From NCBI RefSeq assembly GCF_015546965.1, contig NZ_JADMUF010000008.1, forward strand, positions 62,001 through 126,000: a DNA stretch of 64,000 bases, in the 5' to 3' direction. How positions within the stretch are numbered: the stretch's first letter is position 1; each line of letters opens with the position of its first letter. Below the pieces are notes generated by a model. The model made no database searches and had not been told where the DNA came from. It was given only the letters and a program-made list of their open reading frames with translations. The position numbers and the translations under genes were made by a program. Positions 15,248 through 22,997 of the stretch are shown piece after piece. This DNA is from Collinsella aerofaciens. Lineage in GTDB: Bacteria; Actinomycetota; Coriobacteriia; Coriobacteriales; Coriobacteriaceae.

Positions 15248-17479
15248 GTGGCACACAACAAACTGGAGGCAAACCTCCAAGACCAGCGCGGGCAAGGCGG
15301 GCACGGAGCCATCCCCCTCTCCGCTGGCATGCTGCTCGTAACGCTCGGCGTCGTCTATGGCGACATTGGCACGAGCCCCATGTACACCATGAAATCAATC
15401 GTTGCCAACAACGGCGGCATCGGTACCGTCAGCGAGGACATGATCTTGGGCGCGCTTTCGCTCGTCATCTGGACCATGACGCTCGTGACCACGGTCAAGT
15501 ACGTGGTAATCGCCATGAAGGCCGACAACCACAACGAAGGCGGCATCTTCGCCCTGTTCAGTCTCGTGCGCAAGGTGGCGCCATGGCTGATTCTCCCCGC
15601 CATGATCGGCGGCGCGGCGCTGCTCGCCGACGGCATCCTCACCCCCGCCGTCACGGTTACCACGGCCATCGAGGGCTTGCGCACTATCGAGTGGGGCCAC
15701 GCGCTTTTGGGCGACGGCCAGACCAACGTCATCATTATTACCATCATCATTATCTGTGGCCTATTTGCCATGCAGCGCGCCGGTACTTCGTCGATCGGCA
15801 AGCTGTTCGGCCCGCTCATGACGCTGTGGTTCCTGTTCCTGGCAGGCGCCGGCCTGTTCAACATGCTCGGCAACCTGTCCATCCTGCGCGCGCTCAACCC
15901 CATCCGCGGCATCATGTTCCTGTTCTCGCCCATCAACCACTCGGGTATCATGGTGCTCGGCTTTGTCTTCCTGTCGACAACCGGTGCCGAGGCGCTCTAC
16001 TCGGACATGGGCCACGTGGGCAAGGCAAACATCTATGCATCCTGGCCATTTGTTAAGGCGGCCCTTATCCTCAACTATCTGGGTCAAGGCGCTTGGCTGC
16101 TCGCCAATAACTCCAACCCCCAGATGCTCGCGATGGATATCGTCAACCCGTTCTATATGATGCTTCCCGAGCCCCTGCGTCCCTTTGCCATCGTGCTTTC
16201 GGCCGTGGCGGCCATCATCGCCTCGCAGGCGCTCATCACCGGCTCGTTCTCGCTAGTATCCGAGGCCACGCGTCTCAACCTTATGCCGCACCTGCGCATC
16301 CACTACCCCAGCGACACCAAGGGCCAGCTCTATATTCCGCTCGTCAACAACATCATGTGGGTCGGCTGCATTTTCATCGTGCTGCTGTTCCAGAACTCCG
16401 AGCGCATGGAGAGCGCCTACGGCCTCGCCATTACCGTGACCATGCTCATGACCACGACGCTTTTGACGAGCTACATCGCCGGCATCCTCAAGCACAAGCT
16501 GGGTGCCTGCGTCTTCGCCCTGCTCTTTGGTGCCATTGAGCTGTGCTTCTTCGCTTCGTGCCTCACCATGTTCTTTGACGGCGGCTACGTCATGATCTTC
16601 CTGGCCGCGCTGCTGTTTGGCCTTATGTACGTGTGGCGCCGCGGCACCGCCATCGAGCGCACGCAGACGATTCTGCTGCCCGTCTCCAAGTACATCGATC
16701 AGCTCAATCGCCTGCGCAATGACGAGACCTATCCCGTGCTCGCTGACAATCTGGTATTTCTCACCAACAGCCCCGACCCGCTCACGCTCGACCGAGACGT
16801 GCTCTATTCCATCCTGGACAAGCACCCCAAGCGCGCCAAGGCATATTGGTTCATCAACGTGCACGTTACCGACGAGCCCTATACGCACGAGTATTCCGTC
16901 GAGACCTTTGGCACGGACTTTTTGTTCCGCGTGCGCTTGGACCTGGGTTTTAAGGTCAATCAGCGTATCAACGCCTACCTGCGCCAGATCGTTGGCGACT
17001 TGATGGCATCGGGTGAGCTGCCGCCGCAGCATCACACCTACTCTATCTACGAGACACGCGGCAACGTGGGCGACTTCCGCTTTTGCATGCTGCGCAAGAT
17101 GCTTGCCCCCGAAACGGACATCAACCGCAACGACCACCGTGTGATGGCCATCAAGTACGCCGTCCGCCGCGCCTGCGGAAGCCCGGCACGTTGGTATGGT
17201 CTCGAGAACTCGGCCATCATCATTGAGTACGTACCGCTCTTTGCCCGCATGCGTCCGGCCGTCAAACTTGTGCGCACCGAGGTGCCGCTCGAGATCCTGA
17301 TCGAAGAGGCCGAGGAAATGGAAGTCGACATCTTCTCGGACGACCTGGTCAACGGCAACGAAGCCGGTAAGGACATGAACGTCGATCCCACCGAGTTACT
17401 CGAGAGCGTCGCCGATACGCCCGAACAGCAACAGCTCGACGGCCTCGAGAGCGAACAACTCAACGACGCCAACTTCTAA
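15248..17479 (+). CDS. kup: Kup-family low-affinity potassium transporter
   Basis: Proton-coupled potassium uptake across the cell membrane. The 743-residue protein has about 12 hydrophobic helices in residues 20-450. The Kup signature GVVYGDIGTSPMYT is near the start, and ADNHNEGGIFALFSLV, TGAEALYSDMGHVG and a cytosolic C-terminal domain of about 280 residues follow. Helix 1 carries the Asp of the coupling site in this family. GTG 15248 has AAGGGAG at the right distance; the upstream ATG at 15230 does not. The last 60 residues are unusually acidic and not conserved in the family. Confidence 0.93.
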   Translation: MAHNKLEANLQDQRGQGGHGAIPLSAGMLLVTLGVVYGDIGTSPMYTMKSIVANNGGIGTVSEDMILGALSLVIWTMTLVTTVKYVVIAMKADNHNEGGIFALFSLVRKVAPWLILPAMIGGAALLADGILTPAVTVTTAIEGLRTIEWGHALLGDGQTNVIIITIIIICGLFAMQRAGTSSIGKLFGPLMTLWFLFLAGAGLFNMLGNLSILRALNPIRGIMFLFSPINHSGIMVLGFVFLSTTGAEALYSDMGHVGKANIYASWPFVKAALILNYLGQGAWLLANNSNPQMLAMDIVNPFYMMLPEPLRPFAIVLSAVAAIIASQALITGSFSLVSEATRLNLMPHLRIHYPSDTKGQLYIPLVNNIMWVGCIFIVLLFQNSERMESAYGLAITVTMLMTTTLLTSYIAGILKHKLGACVFALLFGAIELCFFASCLTMFFDGGYVMIFLAALLFGLMYVWRRGTAIERTQTILLPVSKYIDQLNRLRNDETYPVLADNLVFLTNSPDPLTLDRDVLYSILDKHPKRAKAYWFINVHVTDEPYTHEYSVETFGTDFLFRVRLDLGFKVNQRINAYLRQIVGDLMASGELPPQHHTYSIYETRGNVGDFRFCMLRKMLAPETDINRNDHRVMAIKYAVRRACGSPARWYGLENSAIIIEYVPLFARMRPAVKLVRTEVPLEILIEEAEEMEVDIFSDDLVNGNEAGKDMNVDPTELLESVADTPEQQQLDGLESEQLNDANF

Positions 17480-17502
17480 CACGCCGCCAGCCATTGACGA
17501 CA

Positions 17503-17540
17503 ACGGTCCTGCATCTCACGGGAGACGCAGGGCCGCTTTG
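17503..17540. terminator. Hairpin between kup and the convergent bile salt hydrolase gene
   Basis: CGGTCCTGC pairs with GCAGGGCCG around an inner CTC/GAG stem. The T run is weak, so it is a probable rather than certain bidirectional terminator. Confidence 0.55.
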
Positions 17541-17560
17541 CATTGCAGTAAAGCTAACGG

Positions 17561-18526
17561 CTACGAACGACGCGGCTCGGGAACCACGAGCCTATCGGGG
17601 CTCGCGCCCTCGGCATCCATCAGGCTCACGTAGCGAATCGACGGATCCCCATACATCGCGTAGTAATAATTGCCCGTGCGCGCGCTAAAGCATCCGGTAT
17701 AGATAGTCTTCTCGAACTTGCCATCGCCCATCCTGGACGCCCCCTCAATCATCACCACGCCCTCGAGTGAACGGAACATGCGGACGACGTTTTCGGTCTC
17801 GCTCTCCTTTTGCGGGTAATTGGCATTGAGGTACGCCGCCTTTACAAAACGGCTCGGCGAATAGCAGTCACCCGGAATACCGCGCATGCCGGCACCCGCG
17901 CCATAGGGCTTAAGCTCGGCGCCACGCCATGTCGCCGTCTGCGGAAAATCGCTTGTGGCCGTGATATAGGTGCGCAGGTTTTCCATGTGCCACGGGAAGG
18001 TGGGCTGATTGGCAAGGGTGTCGACCGGATCGTCGTATACATGCAGGCCGTCAGCCATCATCTCGACCACGATGCTACGCTGGCTGTCGCCGATAATCCA
18101 ATGGAGCAGCGACACGCCCAGCCCCTCTCCGGCAGATTTGGCGACAATCACCGTATCGCGCAGCGCGGCCTCGACCTCATCGACCGTCGAGAACGTCGCT
18201 GCCACCCAGAGGGGAAACTCGTAGGCCGCGATATTGGTCTTGCCGTCGACAGGCCCCTCGGCATACTCGGCATAACCCGGGAAATTGAGGCCCGCCACGG
18301 CGAGGCCCGCATCGTTGCCGCAATCGAAAAACATGGGGTAGTTCTTGTAATCGATGCACATACCGATCACCGCGTGTGCCGCTGTCGCGTCGTCGATAAA
18401 CGAATACGGAATGTGAAACCCGCGCGGCATCACGCGAACCTGTTGGCCGTAGTCAAAGCTCCAGTCGAGGTTGCGTCCCAGATACATGTGGCCGGAATCA
18501 TCGGTAAATCGAATACTCGTGCACAT
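17561..18526 (-). CDS. bsh: Choloylglycine hydrolase family enzyme, probable bile salt hydrolase
   Basis: Ntn-hydrolase that cleaves the amide of glycine- or taurine-conjugated bile salts (or penicillin V in close relatives). The ATG at 18526 is followed directly by TGC, so removal of Met exposes the nucleophile Cys2. The other active-site marks are Arg18 and Asp21 in GRNLDW, Asn in LANQPTF and Arg in SPSRF, placed as in the clostridial and bifidobacterial hydrolases. MCIDYKNYPMF, AGLNFPGYA and GKTNIAAYEFPLW also match that group. Its 321 residues are the usual length. AGGAGG precedes the start. Bile salts are the likely substrate in a gut organism, but penicillin acylase activity cannot be excluded. 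Confidence 0.85.
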   Translation of the reverse strand: MCTSIRFTDDSGHMYLGRNLDWSFDYGQQVRVMPRGFHIPYSFIDDATAAHAVIGMCIDYKNYPMFFDCGNDAGLAVAGLNFPGYAEYAEGPVDGKTNIAAYEFPLWVAATFSTVDEVEAALRDTVIVAKSAGEGLGVSLLHWIIGDSQRSIVVEMMADGLHVYDDPVDTLANQPTFPWHMENLRTYITATSDFPQTATWRGAELKPYGAGAGMRGIPGDCYSPSRFVKAAYLNANYPQKESETENVVRMFRSLEGVVMIEGASRMGDGKFEKTIYTGCFSARTGNYYYAMYGDPSIRYVSLMDAEGASPDRLVVPEPRRS

Positions 18527-18589
18527 AGCGCCTCCTAGCTTCACGTTCTCGCTAAGTTCATTGTCACCAAACAAAAAGGCGCTAAACAC

Positions 18590-18627
18590 AAAAGCCCGGA
18601 CATGACAACAACGTCATACCCGGGCTA
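18590..18627 (-). terminator. Terminator downstream of the second deformylase-like gene
   Basis: On the minus strand AGCCCGG pairs with CCGGGCT around an inner ATGAC/GTCAT stem, followed by TTTTGTGTTT. It separates the deformylase-like transcript from bsh. Confidence 0.75.
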
Positions 18628-18667
18628 TTCAAGCAGGATAAACTCAACCAAGTTAACCCCGCAGGTC

Positions 18668-18776
18668 GTCTAAGGGGTCAAAGTGCCGCAGATTGCCACG
18701 AAAGAGGAGCGAAGCGCACTTAAGGTGCGCGAGCGACGATTGAGCGGCAAGGTGCGGTGCTTTGGTCCCCTTAGAC
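18668..18776 (+). ncRNA. Candidate structured RNA element, copy C (rearranged)
   Basis: Closed by GTCTAAGGGG and CCCCTTAGAC (perfect 10 bp). Inside, CAAAGTGCCGCA pairs with TGCGGTGCTTTG, then GCAGATTGCC faces GGCAAGGTGC, then CGAAAGAGGAG faces CGACGATTGAG, with an apical helix GCGCAC/GTGCGC. The two internal-loop blocks are those of the elements at 8204 and 41726, but the AGATTGCC/GGCAAGGTG pair has its strands exchanged. The plus strand is given because the loops there are purine-purine. The neighbouring genes are on the minus strand, and the outer stem overlaps the stop codon of the gene at 18771, so it may act as its 3' end instead. Confidence 0.5.
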
Positions 18777-19190
18777 CAACTTTCCAAGACAGTGGTCAAT
18801 CATGTGCTGAACCATCTGTGCCTCGAAGCCCACAAAGTCCTGCTTGCGCTCGCGCATCTTGCCGTCGACGATCTGGTCAAAGGCAACCTTGCACTTGATG
18901 TAGCGCGTGGACTTGGTGACCTCCTCGTGCGTCAGGCAGCTCTCCTCCATCTTGCTGGCGCCCAGACCAAACACCAGACGGGGGTTGTAGAGCACATGGG
19001 GCTCGCCGGCATCGTCCAGGTAGACGCAGACCTTCTTGGTGACGCCAATCTGGTTGGCGGCAAGGCAGCCGGCATCGTCGAGCGACTTGATGGTATCGAT
19101 CAGGTCCTGTGCCACCGACTCGTCCTCGACGGTCGCGACCTCGCAACGCTGGGACAGAATAGCCTCGTCGTGGCAGAGCTCTTTAATCAT
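18771..19190 (-). CDS. Peptide-deformylase-like protein with Met in place of the catalytic Glu
   Basis: A 139-residue homologue of peptide deformylase. Motif I is GCLAANQIG with Gln kept, motif II EESCL gives the Cys ligand, and motif III reads QHMIDH, where Met replaces the general-acid/base Glu of HEXXH. Both His ligands remain, so metal binding is possible but normal catalysis is unlikely. ATG 19190 was chosen because GGAGGAA lies five bases upstream and the resulting MIKEL start matches MIKPI of the paralogue at 11036. The stop codon lies in the stem of the structured element at 18668-18776. Confidence 0.72.
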   Translation of the reverse strand: MIKELCHDEAILSQRCEVATVEDESVAQDLIDTIKSLDDAGCLAANQIGVTKKVCVYLDDAGEPHVLYNPRLVFGLGASKMEESCLTHEEVTKSTRYIKCKVAFDQIVDGKMRERKQDFVGFEAQMVQHMIDHCLGKLV

Positions 19191-19383
19191 ACGTTCCTCC
19201 ATAGGGGTCGTTGTAACTGCTTAAGTATACGGTACCCACACATTTTCATACGGAAAATACCGCCCGTCCGCTACAAAGCGCCGAACATCAACATGTGAGG
19301 AACAGCAAGGTTGTAAAGGCGATATAGTGAATGAGTTCGTGTCAATCGGCCTAAACTCGGGGCCGAACAAGGAAAGGGTATGC

Positions 19384-20697
19384 ATGGACGAACTTTTTCA
19401 CGTCAGTGAGCGCAAGTCCACAATCGGGACCGAACTTCGCGCTGGACTGACAACATTCCTGGCGATGGCCTACATCATCGCCGTCAACCCCGCAGTGCTC
19501 TCGGGCGCCGGCATCGATGCGGGAGCACTCGCCTGCGCCACCTGCCTGGGCGCCGGCATCATGACCATCTGCATGGGCATCTTCGCCAACCGCCCGCTCG
19601 CCTGCGCTTCGGGCCTGGGCATCAACGCCATGATCGCGGGCATCGCCACCACCATGTGCGGCGGTGACTGGCACGTGGCCATGAGCGTTATCTTCCTCGA
19701 GGGTATCGTCATCTTGCTGCTCGTCCTGTGCGGCCTGCGCGAGGCCATTATGGACGCCATCCCCGTGGTCCTGCGCCACGCCATCTCGGTTGGCTTGGGC
19801 CTGTTTATCGCCATGATCGGCCTGTGCGACGCTGGCATCATCACCGCTGGCGCCGGTACGCTCGTCGGCTTGGGCGACATCGCCTCCCCCACCTTTATCG
19901 TCGGCATCATCTCCATCGTCGTGACGGTTGCCCTGGCTTCCCGCAACGTGCCGGGCTCGCTGCTCATCGGCATCATCGTCGCCGTTATCGCCGGTATCCC
20001 GCTGGGCGTCACCCACGCCCCCGAGGGCCTCATCGCACCGCTCGACTTCTCGACCTTTGGCGCCCCGTTTGCTAGCACCGCCGATGGCAACATGGCCATC
20101 GTGAAGGTTCTGACCGACCCGATGCTGCTCGTCGTTGCCTTCTCGCTGCTCATGAGTGACTTCTTCGACACCATGGGCACAGCGATGGCCGTCGCCAAGC
20201 AGGGCGAGTTCTTGACCGAGGACGGCAATGTCGAGGACATCCGTCCCATCCTGGTCGTCGACTCCGTGGCCGCTGCTGCCGGTGGCTTTATGGGCGTCTC
20301 CTCCATCACCACCTTCGTCGAGTCCACCTCTGGCGCTGCCGACGGTGGCCGCACGGGCCTCACCTCCGTTACCACCGGCGTGCTGTTCATTCTCGCCGCG
20401 TTCTTCTCCCCCATCGTCACCATCGTTTCCAGCGCCGCCACCTGCGGTGCCCTGGTCTACGTCGGTTACCTCATGATGAGCGAGGCCTCCGAGATCGACT
20501 GGTCCGACGTGTCGCAGGGTTTCCCAGCGTTCATGATTGTCGCCGGCGTTCCCTTCACCTACTCCATCTCTGCCGGCATTGGCCTGGGCTTTATCGCCTA
20601 CGTGATTGTCGCGCTCTTTAAGGGCGAGGCCTCCAAGATCAAGCCGCTCATGTGGATCGCAGCCCTTGCCTTCCTCGTCTACTTCTTTGTAGCGTAA
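19384..20697 (+). CDS. NCS2-family purine permease (AzgA/PbuG-like)
   Basis: Proton symporter for adenine, guanine or hypoxanthine. The 437 residues have the family pattern: TFLAMAYIIAVNPAVLSGAG near the start, SGLGINAMIA, and SDFFDTMGTAMAVAKQ, which carries substrate-binding residues in the AzgA group. There are about 13-14 membrane segments. ATG 19384 follows AAGGAAAGGG; the ORF extends upstream without a ribosome site. I saw no purine riboswitch in the 190-base leader. A terminator follows. Confidence 0.88.
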   Translation: MDELFHVSERKSTIGTELRAGLTTFLAMAYIIAVNPAVLSGAGIDAGALACATCLGAGIMTICMGIFANRPLACASGLGINAMIAGIATTMCGGDWHVAMSVIFLEGIVILLLVLCGLREAIMDAIPVVLRHAISVGLGLFIAMIGLCDAGIITAGAGTLVGLGDIASPTFIVGIISIVVTVALASRNVPGSLLIGIIVAVIAGIPLGVTHAPEGLIAPLDFSTFGAPFASTADGNMAIVKVLTDPMLLVVAFSLLMSDFFDTMGTAMAVAKQGEFLTEDGNVEDIRPILVVDSVAAAAGGFMGVSSITTFVESTSGAADGGRTGLTSVTTGVLFILAAFFSPIVTIVSSAATCGALVYVGYLMMSEASEIDWSDVSQGFPAFMIVAGVPFTYSISAGIGLGFIAYVIVALFKGEASKIKPLMWIAALAFLVYFFVA

Positions 20698-20723
20698 CGG
20701 CAAAGCTGCCAAAGCAGAACGCC

Positions 20724-20764
20724 AAAGCGCGGAGTCGCATCGAGCGGCTCCGCGCTTTTCTTTT
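20724..20764 (+). terminator. Terminator of the purine permease gene
   Basis: AAGCGCGGAG pairs with CTCCGCGCTT, followed by TTCTTTT. A degenerate copy of this hairpin occurs before the second surface protein gene (about 22819-22850), as part of the duplicated block. Confidence 0.85.
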
Positions 20765-20807
20765 AAGCCCAGGCAACGCACGGACGCGCGATATATTGCT
20801 TCCCAAG

Positions 20808-20895
20808 TTTTGGACATTTTGCCCTCCAAACGGCACTACCGCCGGCTACATCCTGCAGATATGCTGGGCGTAATCGCATAGGCCCTATGAGGATG
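20808..20895 (+). promoter_or_regulatory. Conserved leader of surface protein 1 (copy also at about 22900-22990)
   Basis: The stretch TTTTGGACATTTTGCCCTCC continuing through AAACGGCACTACCGCCGG, and then ATAGGCCCTATGAG, is present before both surface protein genes, while bases around it differ. TTGGAC could be part of a -35 region, and TTTGGA/TCCAAA is a short inverted repeat. I infer shared regulation. Confidence 0.5.
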
Positions 20896-20904
20896 GGAGT
20901 AACC

Positions 20905-22695
20905 ATGGCCGCCTTGTTCACGACCCCCAAGCGCAATGACAAAACCTCTGGAGCCCATTTTGTCGAGCCTGACGTGTGCCGTCGCACGCTGCTCGCACAC
21001 GGCAGCTGGCGCCGCGTGACGCGCCGCATCGTCTGCGGCCTGGCCTGCGCGCTCACGGTGAGCTCGCTGCTCATGCCGAGCGTCTCGCTCGCGGCCGAGT
21101 GGGTGGACGTCGGCGGCGTCCGCCACGAAGCGGCCGCGGGGCCCGCGGGAGACGCCGCCGGCACCTGGAGCTGGGACGGCGCCGACGACATGAAGCTCAA
21201 CGGCTATAACGGCGGTGCAATCGAGGCCAAGGGCAAGCTCAACATTGCCTACGAGGGCAAGAACACCGTGAAAACCGAGCCCGATTACACCGGAGCCGCC
21301 ATCAAAGCGCAGGATGGCACTAGCCAGAAAGCAGAGTTGAACATAACGAGCTCGAATAGCACGGATGAGCTCAATGTGACAGCCGAGACCGATGCAATTA
21401 AATCCACAGGCGACCTCTCCATTTCTGGCCCAGGCACTGTGAACACCACAAGCACTAATGCCGACGGAATTGAGGCAAAGGGCGATCTCTCTATCACGGG
21501 CTCGGGCACCGTGAATGCAACGGGCGGCACCGAAGGCATCCAATCCAAGGGCAAGACCACCATCGATTCCTCTGGCACAGTGATCGCTAAAGGAAACGAA
21601 AGTTACGGCATCTCCGCAGGCAGTGACCTGATCATCAAAGGCGGTGGCAAGGTAGAAGCAAGCTCTATCGAGGACGTGGCGATTTATACCGATGGCAACA
21701 TCGAGATTTCGGGCGGCAGTCAGGTCGAGGCGAGCTCCCAGGAAGACCTTGCCGTCGACGCTGAGGGCAGTCTCACGGTCACCAACGCATCCCTTAACGC
21801 AAGCGGTGTTGAGTATGGCGTCTATGGCCGCAAGGGCATCACGCTCGACCACGCGACCGTGACGGTCCGTGCAAGCACGGGCGGCGGTTGGCAAACTATC
21901 GCTCTCATCACTGACGAGGACGACATCGTCATCAAGAATGGTTCCATCGTGGACGCGCTCGCGGAAGGCGGGTTCTCGGCTGCTATCGCCAGCAGAAACT
22001 ACAACCCTGGCGAGTCAGGCGGCCACATCTACATCAGCGACTCCGCTGTCAAGGCTATAGCCCGCTATATCGAGACCGGTGGCGGCGGCCCCGATCACTA
22101 CAGCGGAGACCAGAACGACGAAATCATCCCTGAGTCCGAGGGCCTGAACATCGGCATCTTCGCGCAGACCAGCGAGGGCATCACGCCCGCGACCATCTCG
22201 ATTATCCGCAGCAAGGTCACGGCCGAGGGAGACACGGCAGCAATCTTCGCCCTTGCCATGAGCGAGGACGGCAAGGCGATCGGCACCATCGAGATCGAGG
22301 GCGCTCCCATTCAGAGGCCCGCAGGCGGCAAGGTCATTGACTATCGCTACGAGCAAGAGTACAGCCGCAGCATTATCTACGAGGCAGGTCAAACCATCGG
22401 CACGGGTGACGCCACGATCGACTCCCCCTATGACGCCGCTGTCGCCAAGAGCACGGTCATCGTGCCTCCCGAGGAGATCAAACCCGAGGAGAAGCCCGGC
22501 GAGACCAAGCCCGAGGGTTCCAAGTCCGAGGGCGCGAAGACAACCAAGACCGTTGCAGTTGCAGCCACGGGAGCCAAGACCACCGGCAAGCTCGCGGCAA
22601 CCGGCGACGCCTCGAGCGCAGCCATCGTGGCAGCCGCCCTTGCGGGAACAGCCGCCATCGCCGCAGGCGCCGTGGTGAGCCGCAAGCGCTCATAG
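20905..22695 (+). CDS. Surface protein 1: beta-helix (Cthe_2159-like) with LAxTG sorting signal
   Basis: Secreted, wall-anchored protein of 596 residues. The N-terminus is long and basic (about 40 residues, RRVTRR) before a hydrophobic signal segment ending VSLAA. Repeats of about 20 residues follow (GDLSITGSGTVNATG, then GIQSKGKTTIDSSGTV, and so on), the pattern of the right-handed beta-helix in Cthe_2159-type carbohydrate-binding proteins. A Pro/Lys/Glu-rich spacer precedes LAATGD, a hydrophobic stretch and SRKRS. LAxTG is the signal of class E sortases of high-GC Gram-positives. The ligand is unknown. ATG 20905 has GGGAG upstream. It is paralogous to the next gene. Confidence 0.82.
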   Translation: MAALFTTPKRNDKTSGAHFVEPDVCRRTLLAHGSWRRVTRRIVCGLACALTVSSLLMPSVSLAAEWVDVGGVRHEAAAGPAGDAAGTWSWDGADDMKLNGYNGGAIEAKGKLNIAYEGKNTVKTEPDYTGAAIKAQDGTSQKAELNITSSNSTDELNVTAETDAIKSTGDLSISGPGTVNTTSTNADGIEAKGDLSITGSGTVNATGGTEGIQSKGKTTIDSSGTVIAKGNESYGISAGSDLIIKGGGKVEASSIEDVAIYTDGNIEISGGSQVEASSQEDLAVDAEGSLTVTNASLNASGVEYGVYGRKGITLDHATVTVRASTGGGWQTIALITDEDDIVIKNGSIVDALAEGGFSAAIASRNYNPGESGGHIYISDSAVKAIARYIETGGGGPDHYSGDQNDEIIPESEGLNIGIFAQTSEGITPATISIIRSKVTAEGDTAAIFALAMSEDGKAIGTIEIEGAPIQRPAGGKVIDYRYEQEYSRSIIYEAGQTIGTGDATIDSPYDAAVAKSTVIVPPEEIKPEEKPGETKPEGSKSEGAKTTKTVAVAATGAKTTGKLAATGDASSAAIVAAALAGTAAIAAGAVVSRKRS

Positions 22696-22752
22696 ACGCC
22701 CTTCATACACGAACCGACACTTTTAAAGCCGCCTAGTCCGCGCACCGTTTAG

Positions 22753-22797
22753 CAACGCCACCGCCGAGCTCCCCTCCAGCGGTGGCGTTTTCTGTTT
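22753..22797 (+). terminator. Terminator of surface protein 1
   Basis: ACGCCACCGC pairs with GCGGTGGCGT, then TTTCTGTTT. It is nearly identical to the terminator at 24845-24885. Confidence 0.88.
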
Positions 22798-22997
22798 GCA
22801 CTCGTATGGCGCACACGCGAGCGGAGTCGCAACAAGCGGCTCCGCGCTTTGTGATTAATGCCCGACAACGCGTAGGTGCGCAGCTTATTCCTCTTCCGGA
22901 TTTTGGACATTTTGCCCTCCAAACGGCACTACCGCCGGCAACATCCAGCAGATACGCTGAATCTAGTCGTATAGGCCCTATGAGAACGGAAGCAACC

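Noticed and set aside
19203-19383. Purine riboswitch before the NCS2 permease
   Set aside because: I could not find the conserved loop sequences or three-way junction in this leader.
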